From Anaerotignum sp. (GTDB taxonomy: Bacteria > Bacillota > Clostridia > Lachnospirales > Anaerotignaceae): 63,517 nt of DNA. Location of the stretch: assembly GCF_030625865.1 (NCBI RefSeq), contig NZ_DAOUQB010000014.1, forward strand, positions 1-63,517, given 5' to 3'. Positions 18,894 through 26,613 of this stretch are shown piece by piece. The notes under the pieces were generated by a model. The model searched no databases. It was not told where the DNA came from and worked only from the letters and a program-made list of their open reading frames with translations. Numbering within the stretch: the stretch's first letter is position 1; each line of letters begins with the position of its first letter. The translations under genes were made by a program, and so were the position numbers.

Positions 18894-19826
18894 CTAAGCC
18901 CTGCATAAAAATTCTGCAACCAAAGGTAGCGTAAAAACTGACAAAATTGTGGAAACAAAAACATACTCAGATGCCCGGTTCTCATCATTTCCATATAATT
19001 CTGCAAAAGAAGGCAGTGCCGCCGCCGCCGGCGTTCCCATAAGAACCACCAAAACATTAAGAGCCAAGCCGTGCAAGAATATTCCCGCAATCAATTTTGT
19101 AAAAATAGGCATTACAATTAATGTGAGGAAACTAAAAAGATAGACAATTTTATCTTTAAAAATTCTGCGAACATCTGCTGCCGCCAATAAAGTTCCAATA
19201 TAAATCATTGACAAGCAAACCGTTGTGTTTGCAGAAAACTGCAATGCATCATAAATTGGCGCAGGCAAAGTAATGGAAAATACAAAACATAATACTCCAA
19301 TAATTGCTGACAAGCAAATTAAGTTCAAAAATGCATCCTTCATCATTTTGCCGAATGTTTTCTTGTTTTCTCCTCCCAAATTAAACAAGAATGAACATGC
19401 GGTAAACAAAAATACATTACAAGTAAACATTACCGCCACACAAAATACCAAGCCTTCTGTCCCGTACATTGCCATGATTAACGGCTGTCCCATAAAAATA
19501 ACGTTGCTGTATACACCGCCGCCAGAAAAAAGACCCAATTCTCTCAAATTCATTTTTTTCATTTTACCTACAGCAAAAAACATCAGTGCACCCAAACAGC
19601 ATATAAAAAATGTTGTTCCGCAGGTTTTTAGAAAGCCCGCCATAATTTCAGGTGAATATTCTCTTGGCATTAATACAATCATGTTGCATGGTACCGCCAC
19701 ACGGGTTAACACAATCGATAGCCCTTTTGCATTTGGCGTAGAAAGATATTTCTTTTGATGCAGCAGAATGCCTACAGCCATGAGAATTACCATTGTAAGC
19801 AATTGCATAATTACAGGTATTGCCAT
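18894..19826 (-). CDS. Auxin efflux carrier (AEC) family transporter
   Basis: A 310-residue permease of the AEC family with ten predicted membrane segments in two halves. Family features are the N-terminal MAIPVIMQLLTMVILMAVGI, the half-way SGGGVYSNVIFMGQPL, and the C-terminal MGTPAAAALPSFAELYGND with the conserved helix-breaking prolines. Bacterial members move malate or other carboxylates; the substrate here is not readable. The ATG at 19826 is taken rather than a TTG two codons earlier because GAGGG is then seven bases away. A strong terminator follows the gene; it is monocistronic. Confidence 0.9.
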   Translation of the reverse strand: MAIPVIMQLLTMVILMAVGILLHQKKYLSTPNAKGLSIVLTRVAVPCNMIVLMPREYSPEIMAGFLKTCGTTFFICCLGALMFFAVGKMKKMNLRELGLFSGGGVYSNVIFMGQPLIMAMYGTEGLVFCVAVMFTCNVFLFTACSFLFNLGGENKKTFGKMMKDAFLNLICLSAIIGVLCFVFSITLPAPIYDALQFSANTTVCLSMIYIGTLLAAADVRRIFKDKIVYLFSFLTLIVMPIFTKLIAGIFLHGLALNVLVVLMGTPAAAALPSFAELYGNDENRASEYVFVSTILSVFTLPLVAEFLCRA

Positions 19827-19971
19827 ATCCAAACCCTCTTCCCTAAAAACTCGATGCTTCCTTCCCCCCTACTAAAAAAGAATCATCGGCAAACCCTAAA
19901 ATAAGGATTTATTTTTTCATTTTATATGAAAACAAAGACCTTTTCAATCTTTATTTTACAAAATGCGACTT

Positions 19972-20514
19972 TTATTTCCACAAATGCGTCTTTGTATAAA
20001 TACAAATTACTACCCTTGCCACAATCCATCCTAATAACGCTCCCGCCAAAACATCAGAAGGAAAATGCACGCCTAAGTATAGCCGACTAAACCCCATGAG
20101 AGCAGCAAAAATAAATACCACAATTCCCCATTTTTTGTTCATTGTATAAATTACAGCCGCCGCCGCAAAAGAGGCGGAGGTATGGCCAGAAGGAAAAGAA
20201 AAATCAGCAAGACGTGGGACCAAAATGTCGTACCCAAGTAAATCATAAGGCCGTATCCTAGCTACCATTGGCTTAAGCAGCACATTGCAAACCAATATAT
20301 TTGCAGCTAAGCAAAACAACAATAATATGCCCCAAGCTCTCCATGGTTTTTTTTTGTTACCTAAAGAAAAAAAGATAACTGCCAATGCAATCCAAAGAAA
20401 GCCATTGTTCCCCAACGTTGAAATCAATATCATGGGCTTATCTAACCACGGAGCATGAAAAAGGCTTCTTATCTGTGTCAAAATCATAATATCAATTAAT
20501 TGTAAGTTGTCCAT
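19972..20514 (-). CDS. PAP2-family membrane phosphatase
   Basis: A 180-residue integral-membrane acid phosphatase of the PAP2 superfamily. The three catalytic motifs are complete: KPMVARIRP (motif 1), PSGHTSASF with the acid-base His (motif 2), and SRLYLGVHFPSDVLAG with the nucleophilic His (motif 3). Likely substrates are undecaprenyl pyrophosphate (lipid carrier recycling) or phosphatidic acid. The start is uncertain: a TTG at 20529 abuts GGGAG, whereas ATG at 20514 is somewhat far from it. The gene directly follows mntP, with a possible small overlap, so the two are probably cotranscribed. Confidence 0.9.
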   Translation of the reverse strand: MDNLQLIDIMILTQIRSLFHAPWLDKPMILISTLGNNGFLWIALAVIFFSLGNKKKPWRAWGILLLFCLAANILVCNVLLKPMVARIRPYDLLGYDILVPRLADFSFPSGHTSASFAAAAVIYTMNKKWGIVVFIFAALMGFSRLYLGVHFPSDVLAGALLGWIVARVVICIYTKTHLWK

Positions 20515-20521
20515 ATTCGTC

Positions 20522-21091
20522 TTAACCAACTCCCAACGTATGTTCTATTAGAATTTTGGCACCAATTAAAATAAGCACAATACCACCGATAATTTCTGCC
20601 TTTGCTTGCATTTTATTGCCCAAACATCTTCCCGCAAATGCGCCAATACATGAAATAATAAAAGAAACAATGCCGATAATGATTCCCGCTTGAAGAATAT
20701 TTACATTCAAAATTGCAAAACTGATCCCTACTGCCAAAGCATCTATACTCGTTGCCACTGCTTGGAAAAAGAGGAGTTTGTTTGTTAAAGAACAGCCTCC
20801 CTCACCGTTTTCTTCCTCCCCCTTCAAACTTTCATGAATCATATTCACACCAATGAGGAGCAATAAAATAAATGCAATCCAATGATCAAACGCCTCTATA
20901 TATGCTTTTACACTGCTTCCCAATACCCAGCCAATGATTGGCATAAAAAACTGAAAACCACCAAAAAAAACGGCCTGTCTAATGGCATCCTTTTTCCCAA
21001 AATCACGAACAGAAACTCCATTGGAAATAGATACTGCAAACGCATCCATTGCCAAACTCACTGCAATCAACAAAATTGCCGAAATTCCCAA
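20522..21091 (-). CDS. mntP: Manganese efflux pump MntP
   Basis: A 189-residue MntP (YebN) family protein with six membrane segments that exports Mn2+. The paired motifs SLAMDAFAVSIS in helix 1 and ATSIDALAVGIS in helix 4 carry the conserved aspartates. The start is assigned to a TTG at 21091 because GGAGG lies eight bases before it; an upstream TTG at 21106 would overlap the ribosome site itself. A manganese-sensing yybP-ykoY leader often precedes mntP, but I do not see its conserved core upstream here. PAP2 phosphatase follows in the same transcript. Confidence 0.93.
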   Translation of the reverse strand: MGISAILLIAVSLAMDAFAVSISNGVSVRDFGKKDAIRQAVFFGGFQFFMPIIGWVLGSSVKAYIEAFDHWIAFILLLLIGVNMIHESLKGEEENGEGGCSLTNKLLFFQAVATSIDALAVGISFAILNVNILQAGIIIGIVSFIISCIGAFAGRCLGNKMQAKAEIIGGIVLILIGAKILIEHTLGVG

Positions 21092-21374
21092 AACCTTTTC
21101 CTCCAATCTTTTTTATAAAACAAAAAGCCCTAGGTCAAGTAAAATTTCTATAATTACCCTATCTTATTTATAAATCAAAGGCTTACTTACCACTCTAGTT
21201 ATTTTATAATTATTTCTCAAAAAGTACAATTGGTTTTTTTGGTTATTTTTAATAATAGAAATAGTGAATTTTTGAATACTTTTACCAAATCATGCAAAAT
21301 TTCGGATCCCCCTGTTCTCTATAAACAAGTATAAGCTTAATTCCTATAAAAAAGAATCGAAAAGTCACTTCCAC
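21092..21374. other. Intergenic stretch upstream of mntP
   Basis: About 280 very A/T-rich bases hold the mntP upstream region and end at the terminator of the ECF transporter gene. No reading frame with a ribosome site, no tRNA and no recognisable metal riboswitch is seen. Confidence 0.5.
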
Positions 21375-21417
21375 AAAAAAGGCTTTGTTGTTCGCAATAA
21401 GCAAACAACAAAGCCTC
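21374..21417 (-). terminator. Terminator of the ECF S-component gene
   Basis: AGGCTTTGTTGTT (on either strand, 21380-21392) pairs with AACAACAAAGCCT near 21404-21416; on the minus strand it is followed by six T. It lies about 70 bases past the stop codon at 21484. Confidence 0.85.
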
Positions 21418-21483
21418 TCGTTCCCTTCCAAAGTCAACATAATATTTTCCATGCAACCTGAAAAGTAATTTTTTATTGTAAAA

Positions 21484-22008
21484 TTAGCGTGATAAAACAA
21501 ATTTATAAATTTTTGCTCGATGAAATGCAATGCCAACCACAAGAAAAATTGCAAGCCCTGCAAATCCCTGAACTAAATTTTCCGGGATAGAAACCGCCGC
21601 AACAGCGAAACTGCTCTTTAAGATACCACCACCAATAAAATAGCCAAATACCATCCAAATTACACCCAAAAACGATGCCAGCATATTGCGCATGGTAAAA
21701 AACTTTTGGTTTTTCTCCGAAAAAGAGGCAACCCTTCCAATTAAATATCCCATAATCGCTTTGATAATGAAGGTAAATGGTGCCCAGTGTGCATAGCCGC
21801 TTAATATGTCCGCCAAACCGGATCCAACACCACCGGCAACCATACCATACTTTGCACCAAAAAACACACTAATCAGTAATATCATGCTATCCCCCAAATG
21901 AATATAGCCTTGGGTAGCGGAAACCGGAATCTGAAATAGCATGGTACTCACTGTAACCAGCGCAACCAATAACCCTTGTATACATAATTCTTTCGTTGAC
22001 ATTTTCAT
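21484..22008 (-). CDS. ECF transporter substrate-specificity (S) component
   Basis: A 174-residue membrane protein with five or six helices that captures a vitamin or similar micronutrient and docks on a shared energising module encoded elsewhere. The signature GYIHLGDSMILLISVFFGAKYG and GVGSGLADILSGYAHWAPFT match the group containing HmpT and PdxU-type S components. Substrate cannot be decided; pyridoxine or thiamine-precursor uptake is a family-based possibility. ATG at 22008 begins MKMSTKEL; AGGAGG is twelve bases upstream, slightly long. Upstream in-frame codons fall in the regulatory leader and are not used. A structured leader overlaps the ribosome site. Confidence 0.85.
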   Translation of the reverse strand: MKMSTKELCIQGLLVALVTVSTMLFQIPVSATQGYIHLGDSMILLISVFFGAKYGMVAGGVGSGLADILSGYAHWAPFTFIIKAIMGYLIGRVASFSEKNQKFFTMRNMLASFLGVIWMVFGYFIGGGILKSSFAVAAVSIPENLVQGFAGLAIFLVVGIAFHRAKIYKFVLSR

Positions 22009-22020
22009 TGTGCACCACAT

Positions 22021-22076
22021 CCTCCTATCTGTTAATAAAAAGGTTACCACATCTAACCTATCATCACCAGATAGCC
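22021..22076 (-). promoter_or_regulatory. Candidate switch in the leader of the ECF S-component gene
   Basis: On the minus strand CTATCTG (22068-22074) can pair either with GATAG (22058-22062) in a local hairpin or with CAGATAG (22025-22031), which runs into the AGGAGG ribosome site. Between them GGTTA/TAACC (22054-22058 / 22042-22046) forms a small hairpin followed by TTTTT. The alternative pairings look like expression control. I cannot match it to a named vitamin riboswitch. Confidence 0.4.
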
Positions 22077-22161
22077 ACAGAAAAAATGTAGAATCGTACC
22101 CATACAATTAAAGTCATTGTTTCGATACAATTATTCCAAAGATATTTAGACAAAAAAAGAA

Positions 22162-22234
22162 TGGAAGTTACAGGGCTCGAACCTGTGACCCTCTGCTTGT
22201 AAGGCAGATGCTCTCCCAGCTGAGCTAAACTTCC
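22162..22234 (-). tRNA. tRNA-Val (anticodon UAC)
   Basis: A 73-base cloverleaf with acceptor stem GGAAGTT/AACTTCC, D-arm TAGCTCAGCTGGGAGAGCA, anticodon loop CTTACAA giving UAC, and T-arm ACAGGTTCGAACCTGT. CCA is not encoded. It is the last gene of a three-tRNA cluster and is followed by a T-run that may end the transcript. Confidence 0.97.
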
Positions 22235-22262
22235 ATGCTTAAACGATATTAAACTGTCAATA

Positions 22263-22334
22263 TGACCCGTAAGGGAATCGAACCCTTGTTTCAGCCGTGA
22301 GAGGGCCGCGTCTTGACCTCTTGACCAACGGGCC
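22263..22334 (-). tRNA. tRNA-Glu (anticodon CUC)
   Basis: A 72-base tRNA with acceptor GGCCCGT/ACGGGTC, anticodon loop CTCTCAC giving CUC, and T-arm CAAGGGTTCGATTCCCTT. The CUC isoacceptor reads GAG only, so a UUC-type tRNA-Glu must exist elsewhere in the genome. CCA is not encoded. Confidence 0.95.
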
Positions 22335-22346
22335 CAAAAAGGAAAC

Positions 22347-22420
22347 TAGCGGAGGAGGGATTTGAACCCCCGACACTGCGGGTATGAACCGCATGCTCTA
22401 GCCAACTGAGCTACTCCGCC
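22347..22420 (-). tRNA. tRNA-Met (anticodon CAU), elongator type
   Basis: A 74-base tRNA with acceptor GGCGGAG/CTCCGCT (a G-U first pair), anticodon loop TTCATAC giving CAU, and T-arm CGGGGGTTCAAATCCCT. The paired first position of the acceptor argues against an initiator tRNA; a lysidine-modified tRNA-Ile is not excluded from the anticodon alone. It is the first gene of the cluster, 17 bases after the promoter -10 box. Confidence 0.93.
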
Positions 22421-22436
22421 ACAAGTCGACCATTCA

Positions 22437-22465
22437 ATTATATCCACTCCCATATAATATGTCAA
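22437..22465 (-). promoter_or_regulatory. Promoter of the Met-Glu-Val tRNA cluster
   Basis: On the minus strand TTGACA (22460-22465) and TATAAT (22437-22442), both perfect, are separated by 17 bases and lie directly upstream of tRNA-Met. Confidence 0.9.
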
Positions 22466-22500
22466 GCTTTTTTCCTTCTATATTTGCATTTTTATTTTCT

Positions 22501-22830
22501 TTATTGTCCCCTATTTATGTACAAAACCTCGTTGGGCTTTATCATGCCTAACTGCTCCCTTGCAATCTGCTCTATATAACTGTCACTGTTGTAGTATTCC
22601 TTGCGGTTTTCATACTCTAATTTCTTATCCTGTTCCGCTTGAATTTGAGATGCAACAGCTGTCCTCTCCTGTTTGATCTGCTCATAGGCCTTTGCTTGGC
22701 ACGCAATACTGAATCCAACAGCACAAATAAAAACGCTCAAAAAAATACGAATAAATATTTTATCTATCTTTCGTGTCTTTTTTGACTTTTTTTGGCTTAG
22801 CCCATCGTTTCTTTTTCGTTTTCTGCCCAT
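22501..22830 (-). CDS. divIC: Septum formation initiator (DivIC/FtsB-like)
   Basis: A 109-residue bitopic membrane protein: a basic cytoplasmic N-terminus (RKRKR...KKSKKTRK), one membrane segment (IFIRIFLSVFICAVGFSIAC), an extracytoplasmic coiled coil about residues 50-85, and a C-terminal IAREQLGMIKPNEVLY, all typical of DivIC/FtsB, which stabilise the FtsQLB-type divisome complex. It overlaps the end of yabQ. ATG at 22830 is preferred to a GTG five codons earlier because of a GGTGA seven bases upstream. The yabP-yabQ-divIC order is as in Bacillus subtilis. Confidence 0.9.
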   Translation of the reverse strand: MGRKRKRNDGLSQKKSKKTRKIDKIFIRIFLSVFICAVGFSIACQAKAYEQIKQERTAVASQIQAEQDKKLEYENRKEYYNSDSYIEQIAREQLGMIKPNEVLYINRGQ

Positions 22831-23362
22831 TTGGTTTGTCACCACTTTTCTGCTTTTTCCTGACTGCGATGTGCCAGTCTCTCCGTATTGCGTTTAGTTT
22901 TATTTTTGCATAAAACCCACAGGAATGCAACACTTTTCTCTTTAACTTACCGCAAAAAAAGCCCGCTTTCACCAATGGTCTGCGAATCACGAAATAAACC
23001 AACCGAAACGGCGTCATTATGATAGTAAACAACAAAAAAAGAATTTTTTTCATCACATAAATCACTTTGTCGCTAATGGCAATCACCAAACGGCTCAATG
23101 TCAAAAAATAAATTCCCATACCGCCAAACATTCCTAAAATAGCAAAAAACCGTATTTCACCGTCATTTGCTCCAAGCATTACAGCAAAGGCAAAAAACAC
23201 TGCACAAAGCCAAAAAAGCCCGTCCTCCATCTGCACCCACAGACGCTTATGGGGTATAATATGGCGAAAAATTCTTAAGCAATCATAGACTACGCCTAAA
23301 CCGCCCCCTAATAATACCGTTAATAAAAACAATTGCGCCTGCCCCTGCAAAGATAAAATCAT
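22760..23362 (-). CDS. yabQ: Spore cortex biosynthesis protein YabQ
   Basis: A 200-residue membrane protein required for spore cortex formation in Bacillus, where it localises to the forespore outer membrane. The N-terminal LQGQAQLFLLTVLLGGGLGVVYDCLRIFRH is diagnostic; four hydrophobic segments follow, and the C-terminal third is a basic Lys/Arg-rich tail (KKQKSGDKPNGQKTKKKRW) that overlaps the divIC frame. The long basic tail extends past the family core. It begins 16 bases after yabP and belongs to the same unit. Confidence 0.93.
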   Translation of the reverse strand: MILSLQGQAQLFLLTVLLGGGLGVVYDCLRIFRHIIPHKRLWVQMEDGLFWLCAVFFAFAVMLGANDGEIRFFAILGMFGGMGIYFLTLSRLVIAISDKVIYVMKKILFLLFTIIMTPFRLVYFVIRRPLVKAGFFCGKLKRKVLHSCGFYAKIKLNAIRRDWHIAVRKKQKSGDKPNGQKTKKKRWAKPKKVKKDTKDR

Positions 23363-23377
23363 TACAATCTCCCCTTT

Positions 23378-23656
23378 TTATCGAAACAACTTTCCTAAAA
23401 AAGAATGTTTTTCCGATAAGGTTCCATCCGAGTAGGTAATGCTATCAAACAATCCCTCCATGGTAATTTCTCCGGCATCCAAGTCAAGCTTTCCCATATG
23501 TAATCCTGTTCCTTTTATCATCATCAATCCGCATTCGGTTTCCAGCATAACTCCCTCTTCATCAAAGGATAACACCTCTAAAACGCCTCCCATACGAATG
23601 CGCTCTCGCTCCTCCATGGATACTGTATGTCTGCTTCGTTTTCTTTCCTCTGCCAT
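23378..23656 (-). CDS. yabP: Sporulation protein YabP
   Basis: A 92-residue YabP family protein, a mother-cell sporulation factor of unresolved biochemical role that is encoded together with yabQ. The core LEVLSFDEEGVMLETECGLMMIKGTGLHMGKLDLDAGEI resembles the family, with a short beta-rich fold. ATG at 23656 is chosen over the upstream in-frame ATGs because GGAGGCGG sits eight bases before it. In most spore-formers yabP expression is under SigE; I did not identify a clear SigE promoter here. Confidence 0.93.
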   Translation of the reverse strand: MAEERKRSRHTVSMEERERIRMGGVLEVLSFDEEGVMLETECGLMMIKGTGLHMGKLDLDAGEITMEGLFDSITYSDGTLSEKHSFLGKLFR

Positions 23657-23724
23657 AAAATCCGCCTCCCGCATTTTTCTGTCTGGTAACAATATATGTC
23701 CGTTACAAAACTTTTAGACTGCAT

Positions 23725-23763
23725 TAAAAAACACCCTTTGCTCAAAACAAAAGGTGTTTTTAT
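23725..23763. terminator. Terminator between rqcP and yabP
   Basis: AACACCCTTTG (23730-23740) pairs with CAAAAGGTGTT (23749-23759) and is flanked by A-runs on the left and T-runs on the right. On the minus strand it ends the rqcP transcript, implying a separate promoter for yabPQ. Confidence 0.7.
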
Positions 23764-23870
23764 CAAATTATTTATTTTTTTAATTTATATCGTATAAAAA
23801 TATTTTCATTTAAATTTCACTCTTGTGCAGAAAAGACTGAATTTCCCATTGAAAAAATTTTCAAAGGTTT

Positions 23871-24110
23871 TTATAGGGAACGATACATTGCAGCTGCATC
23901 TTCTTTACGAGGAGATTCCTTTATACTCAATACCTCAATCTTTGTAGTATTACTGCCAAACTGCACCTCAATAATATCGCCCACTTTTACCTCGGCTCCC
24001 GCTTTCACTACTTTATCATTCAACATAACTCTTCCGGCATCACAAGCCTCGTTGGCAATTGTTCTGCGTTTAATAATTCTGGATACCTTAAGAAATTTAT
24101 CAATGCGCAA
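23871..24110 (-). CDS. rqcP: S4-domain RNA-binding protein RqcP
   Basis: A 79-residue S4-domain protein, the YabO/RqcP family. In Bacillus, RqcP works with RqcH in ribosome quality control, assisting alanine-tail synthesis on stalled nascent chains at the 50S subunit. The S4 motif MRIDKFLKVSRIIKRRTIANEAC is at the N-terminus and AGRVMLNDKVVKAGAEVKVGDII completes the alpha-L fold. Translation begins at TTG (24108-24110), seven bases after a perfect AGGAGG. Located between hup and yabP as in many Firmicutes. Confidence 0.93.
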   Translation of the reverse strand: MRIDKFLKVSRIIKRRTIANEACDAGRVMLNDKVVKAGAEVKVGDIIEVQFGSNTTKIEVLSIKESPRKEDAAAMYRSL

Positions 24111-24375
24111 CGAACTTCCTCCTTTGGGTTAAATCGTTCTTCTTACTTTTATCATATGATTCATGTTCATTTAAAATTTTTATTTATAATTAAAATACTT
24201 TGAACTTATCTAAATTGAGAAGAATTTGATTTTATAATTAATTAAGTAAATACTATTTTCGTTAAGTAAATTTTCCAAGCGTCTTGTGTGACAAGTTTTT
24301 ATACCAACTTGCTGAAAATCTGTGGCTAACCATCCACCGAAAATGGCAAAAAATATAAGATATCTGCAAAATAAT
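24111..24375. other. Intergenic stretch upstream of rqcP
   Basis: About 265 very A/T-rich bases between rqcP and the hup terminator. I see no open frame with a ribosome site and no conserved RNA element. Confidence 0.45.
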
Positions 24376-24403
24376 GAAAGCGCCTTCCTTACGAAAGGCG
24401 CGT
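24372..24403 (-). terminator. Terminator of hup
   Basis: GCGCCTT (24380-24386) pairs with AAGGCGC (24395-24401); on the minus strand it is followed by a moderately T-rich tail. It lies some 20 bases past the hup stop codon. Confidence 0.75.
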
Positions 24404-24419
24404 TATCGGCAAACGGTAA

Positions 24420-24695
24420 TTATTTGTTAATTGCATCTTTCAGCGCTTTGCCTGCTTTAAATCTGGGAGCTTTGGAAGCTGGAATAGGCATTGCCATACC
24501 TGTCTGTGGATTTCTGCCTTCGCGAGCCGCTCTTTCTGCAACATCAAATGTACCAAATCCCACCAGCTGAACCTTACCATTATTTGTAAGTTCTTCTGTT
24601 ACTACATCCTCAAAAGCTTTCAGCGCCTTTTCAGCATCTTTTTTACTCATTTCTGCCTTCTCCGCGATAGCTGCTACCAAATCAGATTTGTTCAT
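24420..24695 (-). CDS. hup: HU-family DNA-binding protein
   Basis: A 91-residue histone-like protein that binds and bends DNA non-specifically as a dimer. MNKSDLVAAIAEKAEMSKKDAEKALKAFEDVV forms the helical half, and the DNA-embracing arms contain the conserved GRNPQTG followed by IPASKAPRFKAGKALKDAIN. ATG is preceded by GAGGAGG. Sits between mazG and rqcP, the usual clostridial order. Confidence 0.97.
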   Translation of the reverse strand: MNKSDLVAAIAEKAEMSKKDAEKALKAFEDVVTEELTNNGKVQLVGFGTFDVAERAAREGRNPQTGMAMPIPASKAPRFKAGKALKDAINK

Positions 24696-24722
24696 TAAAA
24701 ATTCCTCCTCAAATATAGTTCT

Positions 24723-25526
24723 TTAATTAATTGGATTTCGATTAGATAAAAACTTCGTTTTTGCTTCATCCCAAAGTAAATCCATTTCTTCCAGAGTCAT
24801 TTCTGAAAGCTTTCTTCCCTCTGAAAGGGCTGAATTCTCAACATACTCAAATCTATTTATAAACTTTTTAGTGGCTTTTGTCAAGGCAAACTCAGCATTT
24901 ATTTTTAAAAAACGAGAGATATTCACCAACGCAAACAAAATATCCCCATATTCTTCTTCTTCCGTGCCCAAACCTTGTGTTATCGCCTCTGTCAACTCTT
25001 CAATTTCTTCTTTTACCTTTTCCATGGCTGCACCCACATCGTTAAAGTCAAAACCTACGCTCGCGGCCTTTTTCTGCACCTTCTTCGCTCGGAGTAATGC
25101 AGGTAACGCCATAGGGATTTGTTTCATTGCCTGACTCTGTGTTGTAATCTGTTTTTCTTCTTTTTTCAGCATTTCCCAGTTCACAAGAACCTCATCCGCA
25201 GTATCAACTTTTATTTCGCCAAAAACATGGGGATGACGAAACACCATTTTTTTACAGATGCCTTCAATAACATCCTCTATGGTAAACTTTCCTGCATCCT
25301 CCTCGATCTCTGCATGAAAAACCACTTGCATCAATACATCGCCTAACTCCTCTTTCAAGTTCTCTGTATCCTTCCGCTCAATGGCATCCACCGCCTCATA
25401 TGCTTCCTCCAGCATTGCCTCCCTTAAAGACGCGTGGGTTTGTACTCTATCCCAAGGACAACCGCCCTCTCCACGCAATCTTTTTATAATTTTTACCAAG
25501 TCATCCAAATTATACCTTTTATTCAA
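24723..25526 (-). CDS. mazG: Nucleoside triphosphate pyrophosphohydrolase MazG
   Basis: A 267-residue two-domain MazG that hydrolyses NTPs to NMP and pyrophosphate, a house-cleaning enzyme. The first domain holds LRGEGGCPWDRVQTHASLREAMLEEAYEAVDAI and the Mg-binding EELGDVLMQVVFHA pattern (EExxD); the second domain repeats it in degenerate form (EEYGDILFALVNISR). Translation likely starts at TTG 25526: the ATG five codons earlier overlaps the only good ribosome site, GGAGG, which sits eight bases before the TTG. In some Firmicutes MazG is fused to a methylase domain (YabN); here the methylase half is absent. Confidence 0.92.
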   Translation of the reverse strand: MNKRYNLDDLVKIIKRLRGEGGCPWDRVQTHASLREAMLEEAYEAVDAIERKDTENLKEELGDVLMQVVFHAEIEEDAGKFTIEDVIEGICKKMVFRHPHVFGEIKVDTADEVLVNWEMLKKEEKQITTQSQAMKQIPMALPALLRAKKVQKKAASVGFDFNDVGAAMEKVKEEIEELTEAITQGLGTEEEEYGDILFALVNISRFLKINAEFALTKATKKFINRFEYVENSALSEGRKLSEMTLEEMDLLWDEAKTKFLSNRNPIN

Positions 25527-25742
25527 AATAAATACCTCCATTCTGTCTTATATAAGCTACACTTGGGTTTTTCTCCCAAAAAATAATCAAACTTTTTGTT
25601 AATAATGCTCTATAAAAACAGCATTTTTAGGCTTTTGTCCCTTCTCTTTTTGTGATATTATTGATACTATAATTTTATCAAAAAATGTCGTGAATGAAAA
25701 GCGGCGAAAAAAAAATCCAAAAAGAGAAAGGAAGTTTGCCTC

Positions 25743-26597
25743 ATGTTTCAAATTGTAGATAAAAGAGAGCTAAACAGTGCAGTGACTCTTTTAGAAATCG
25801 AAGCTCCTTTTGTTGCAAAAAAAGCGCAAGCCGGACAGTTTATTATTTTTCGCGTTGATGAATACAGTGAAAGGGTTCCCCTAACCATTGCTGATTATAA
25901 CAGAGAAAAAGGTACTGTCACAATCATTTTCCAAAAAGTTGGTTTTTCCACAAACCTTCTTGCTTCGAAAGAAATCGGCGACACCATCTCAGATTTTGTC
26001 GGTCCTTTAGGTACTCCAACGGAGTATGAGGGGATGAAAAAAGTTGCCGTTGTAGGCGGCGGTGTTGGCTGTGCCATAGCTTTTCCTCAAGCAAAAGCCC
26101 TTCAAGCATTGGGCGTTGAAGTGGATGTAATTGCCGGATTCCGTAACAAGGATATTGTTATTTTAGAAGATGAAATGAAAGCCGTATCCACAAACTATTA
26201 TCTTATGACCGATGACGGCTCAAAAGCAGAAAAAGGATTTGTTACCGATAAATTAAAATCTTTGATTGATGCCGGAAATCAATATGATACAGTAATTGCC
26301 ATTGGGCCTATCCCTATGATGAAATTTGTCAGCCTGACCACGAAGCCATATGGTATTAAAACAATCGTTAGCCTTAACCCCATTATGATCGACGGTACCG
26401 GAATGTGCGGCGGTTGCCGCGTTACCGTTGGCGGCGAAATTAAGTTTGCCTGTGTTGATGGCCCTGATTTTGATGGTCACCAGGTAGATTTTGATGAGCT
26501 GATGAACCGCAACTCTATTTATAAAGAAAGAGAAGCAGAAATTTCCAAAGACCATGTTTGTCGTATGGACAAACTGGCAAAGGATTTAATTCATTAA
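25743..26597 (+). CDS. nfnA: NADH-dependent ferredoxin:NADP+ oxidoreductase, small subunit NfnA
   Basis: A 284-residue FAD and [2Fe-2S] flavoprotein, the small subunit of the electron-bifurcating transhydrogenase NfnAB, which couples NADPH, NAD+ and ferredoxin in the cytoplasm. The FAD site is in EYSERVPLTIADYN and the NAD site in KKVAVVGGGVGCAIAFPQAKAL; the cluster ligands are in GTGMCGGCRVTVGGEIKFACVDGPDFDGH. The same fold serves dihydroorotate dehydrogenase electron-transfer subunits, but the adjoining gene 16 bases downstream encodes NfnB, which decides the assignment. ATG follows AAGGAAG. Confidence 0.93.
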   Translation: MFQIVDKRELNSAVTLLEIEAPFVAKKAQAGQFIIFRVDEYSERVPLTIADYNREKGTVTIIFQKVGFSTNLLASKEIGDTISDFVGPLGTPTEYEGMKKVAVVGGGVGCAIAFPQAKALQALGVEVDVIAGFRNKDIVILEDEMKAVSTNYYLMTDDGSKAEKGFVTDKLKSLIDAGNQYDTVIAIGPIPMMKFVSLTTKPYGIKTIVSLNPIMIDGTGMCGGCRVTVGGEIKFACVDGPDFDGHQVDFDELMNRNSIYKEREAEISKDHVCRMDKLAKDLIH

Positions 26598-26613
26598 AGG
26601 GGGAGTATGAGTC

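Noticed and set aside
21092-21483. A manganese-sensing yybP-ykoY riboswitch upstream of mntP
   Set aside because: The conserved core was looked for and not found in the A/T-rich upstream region.
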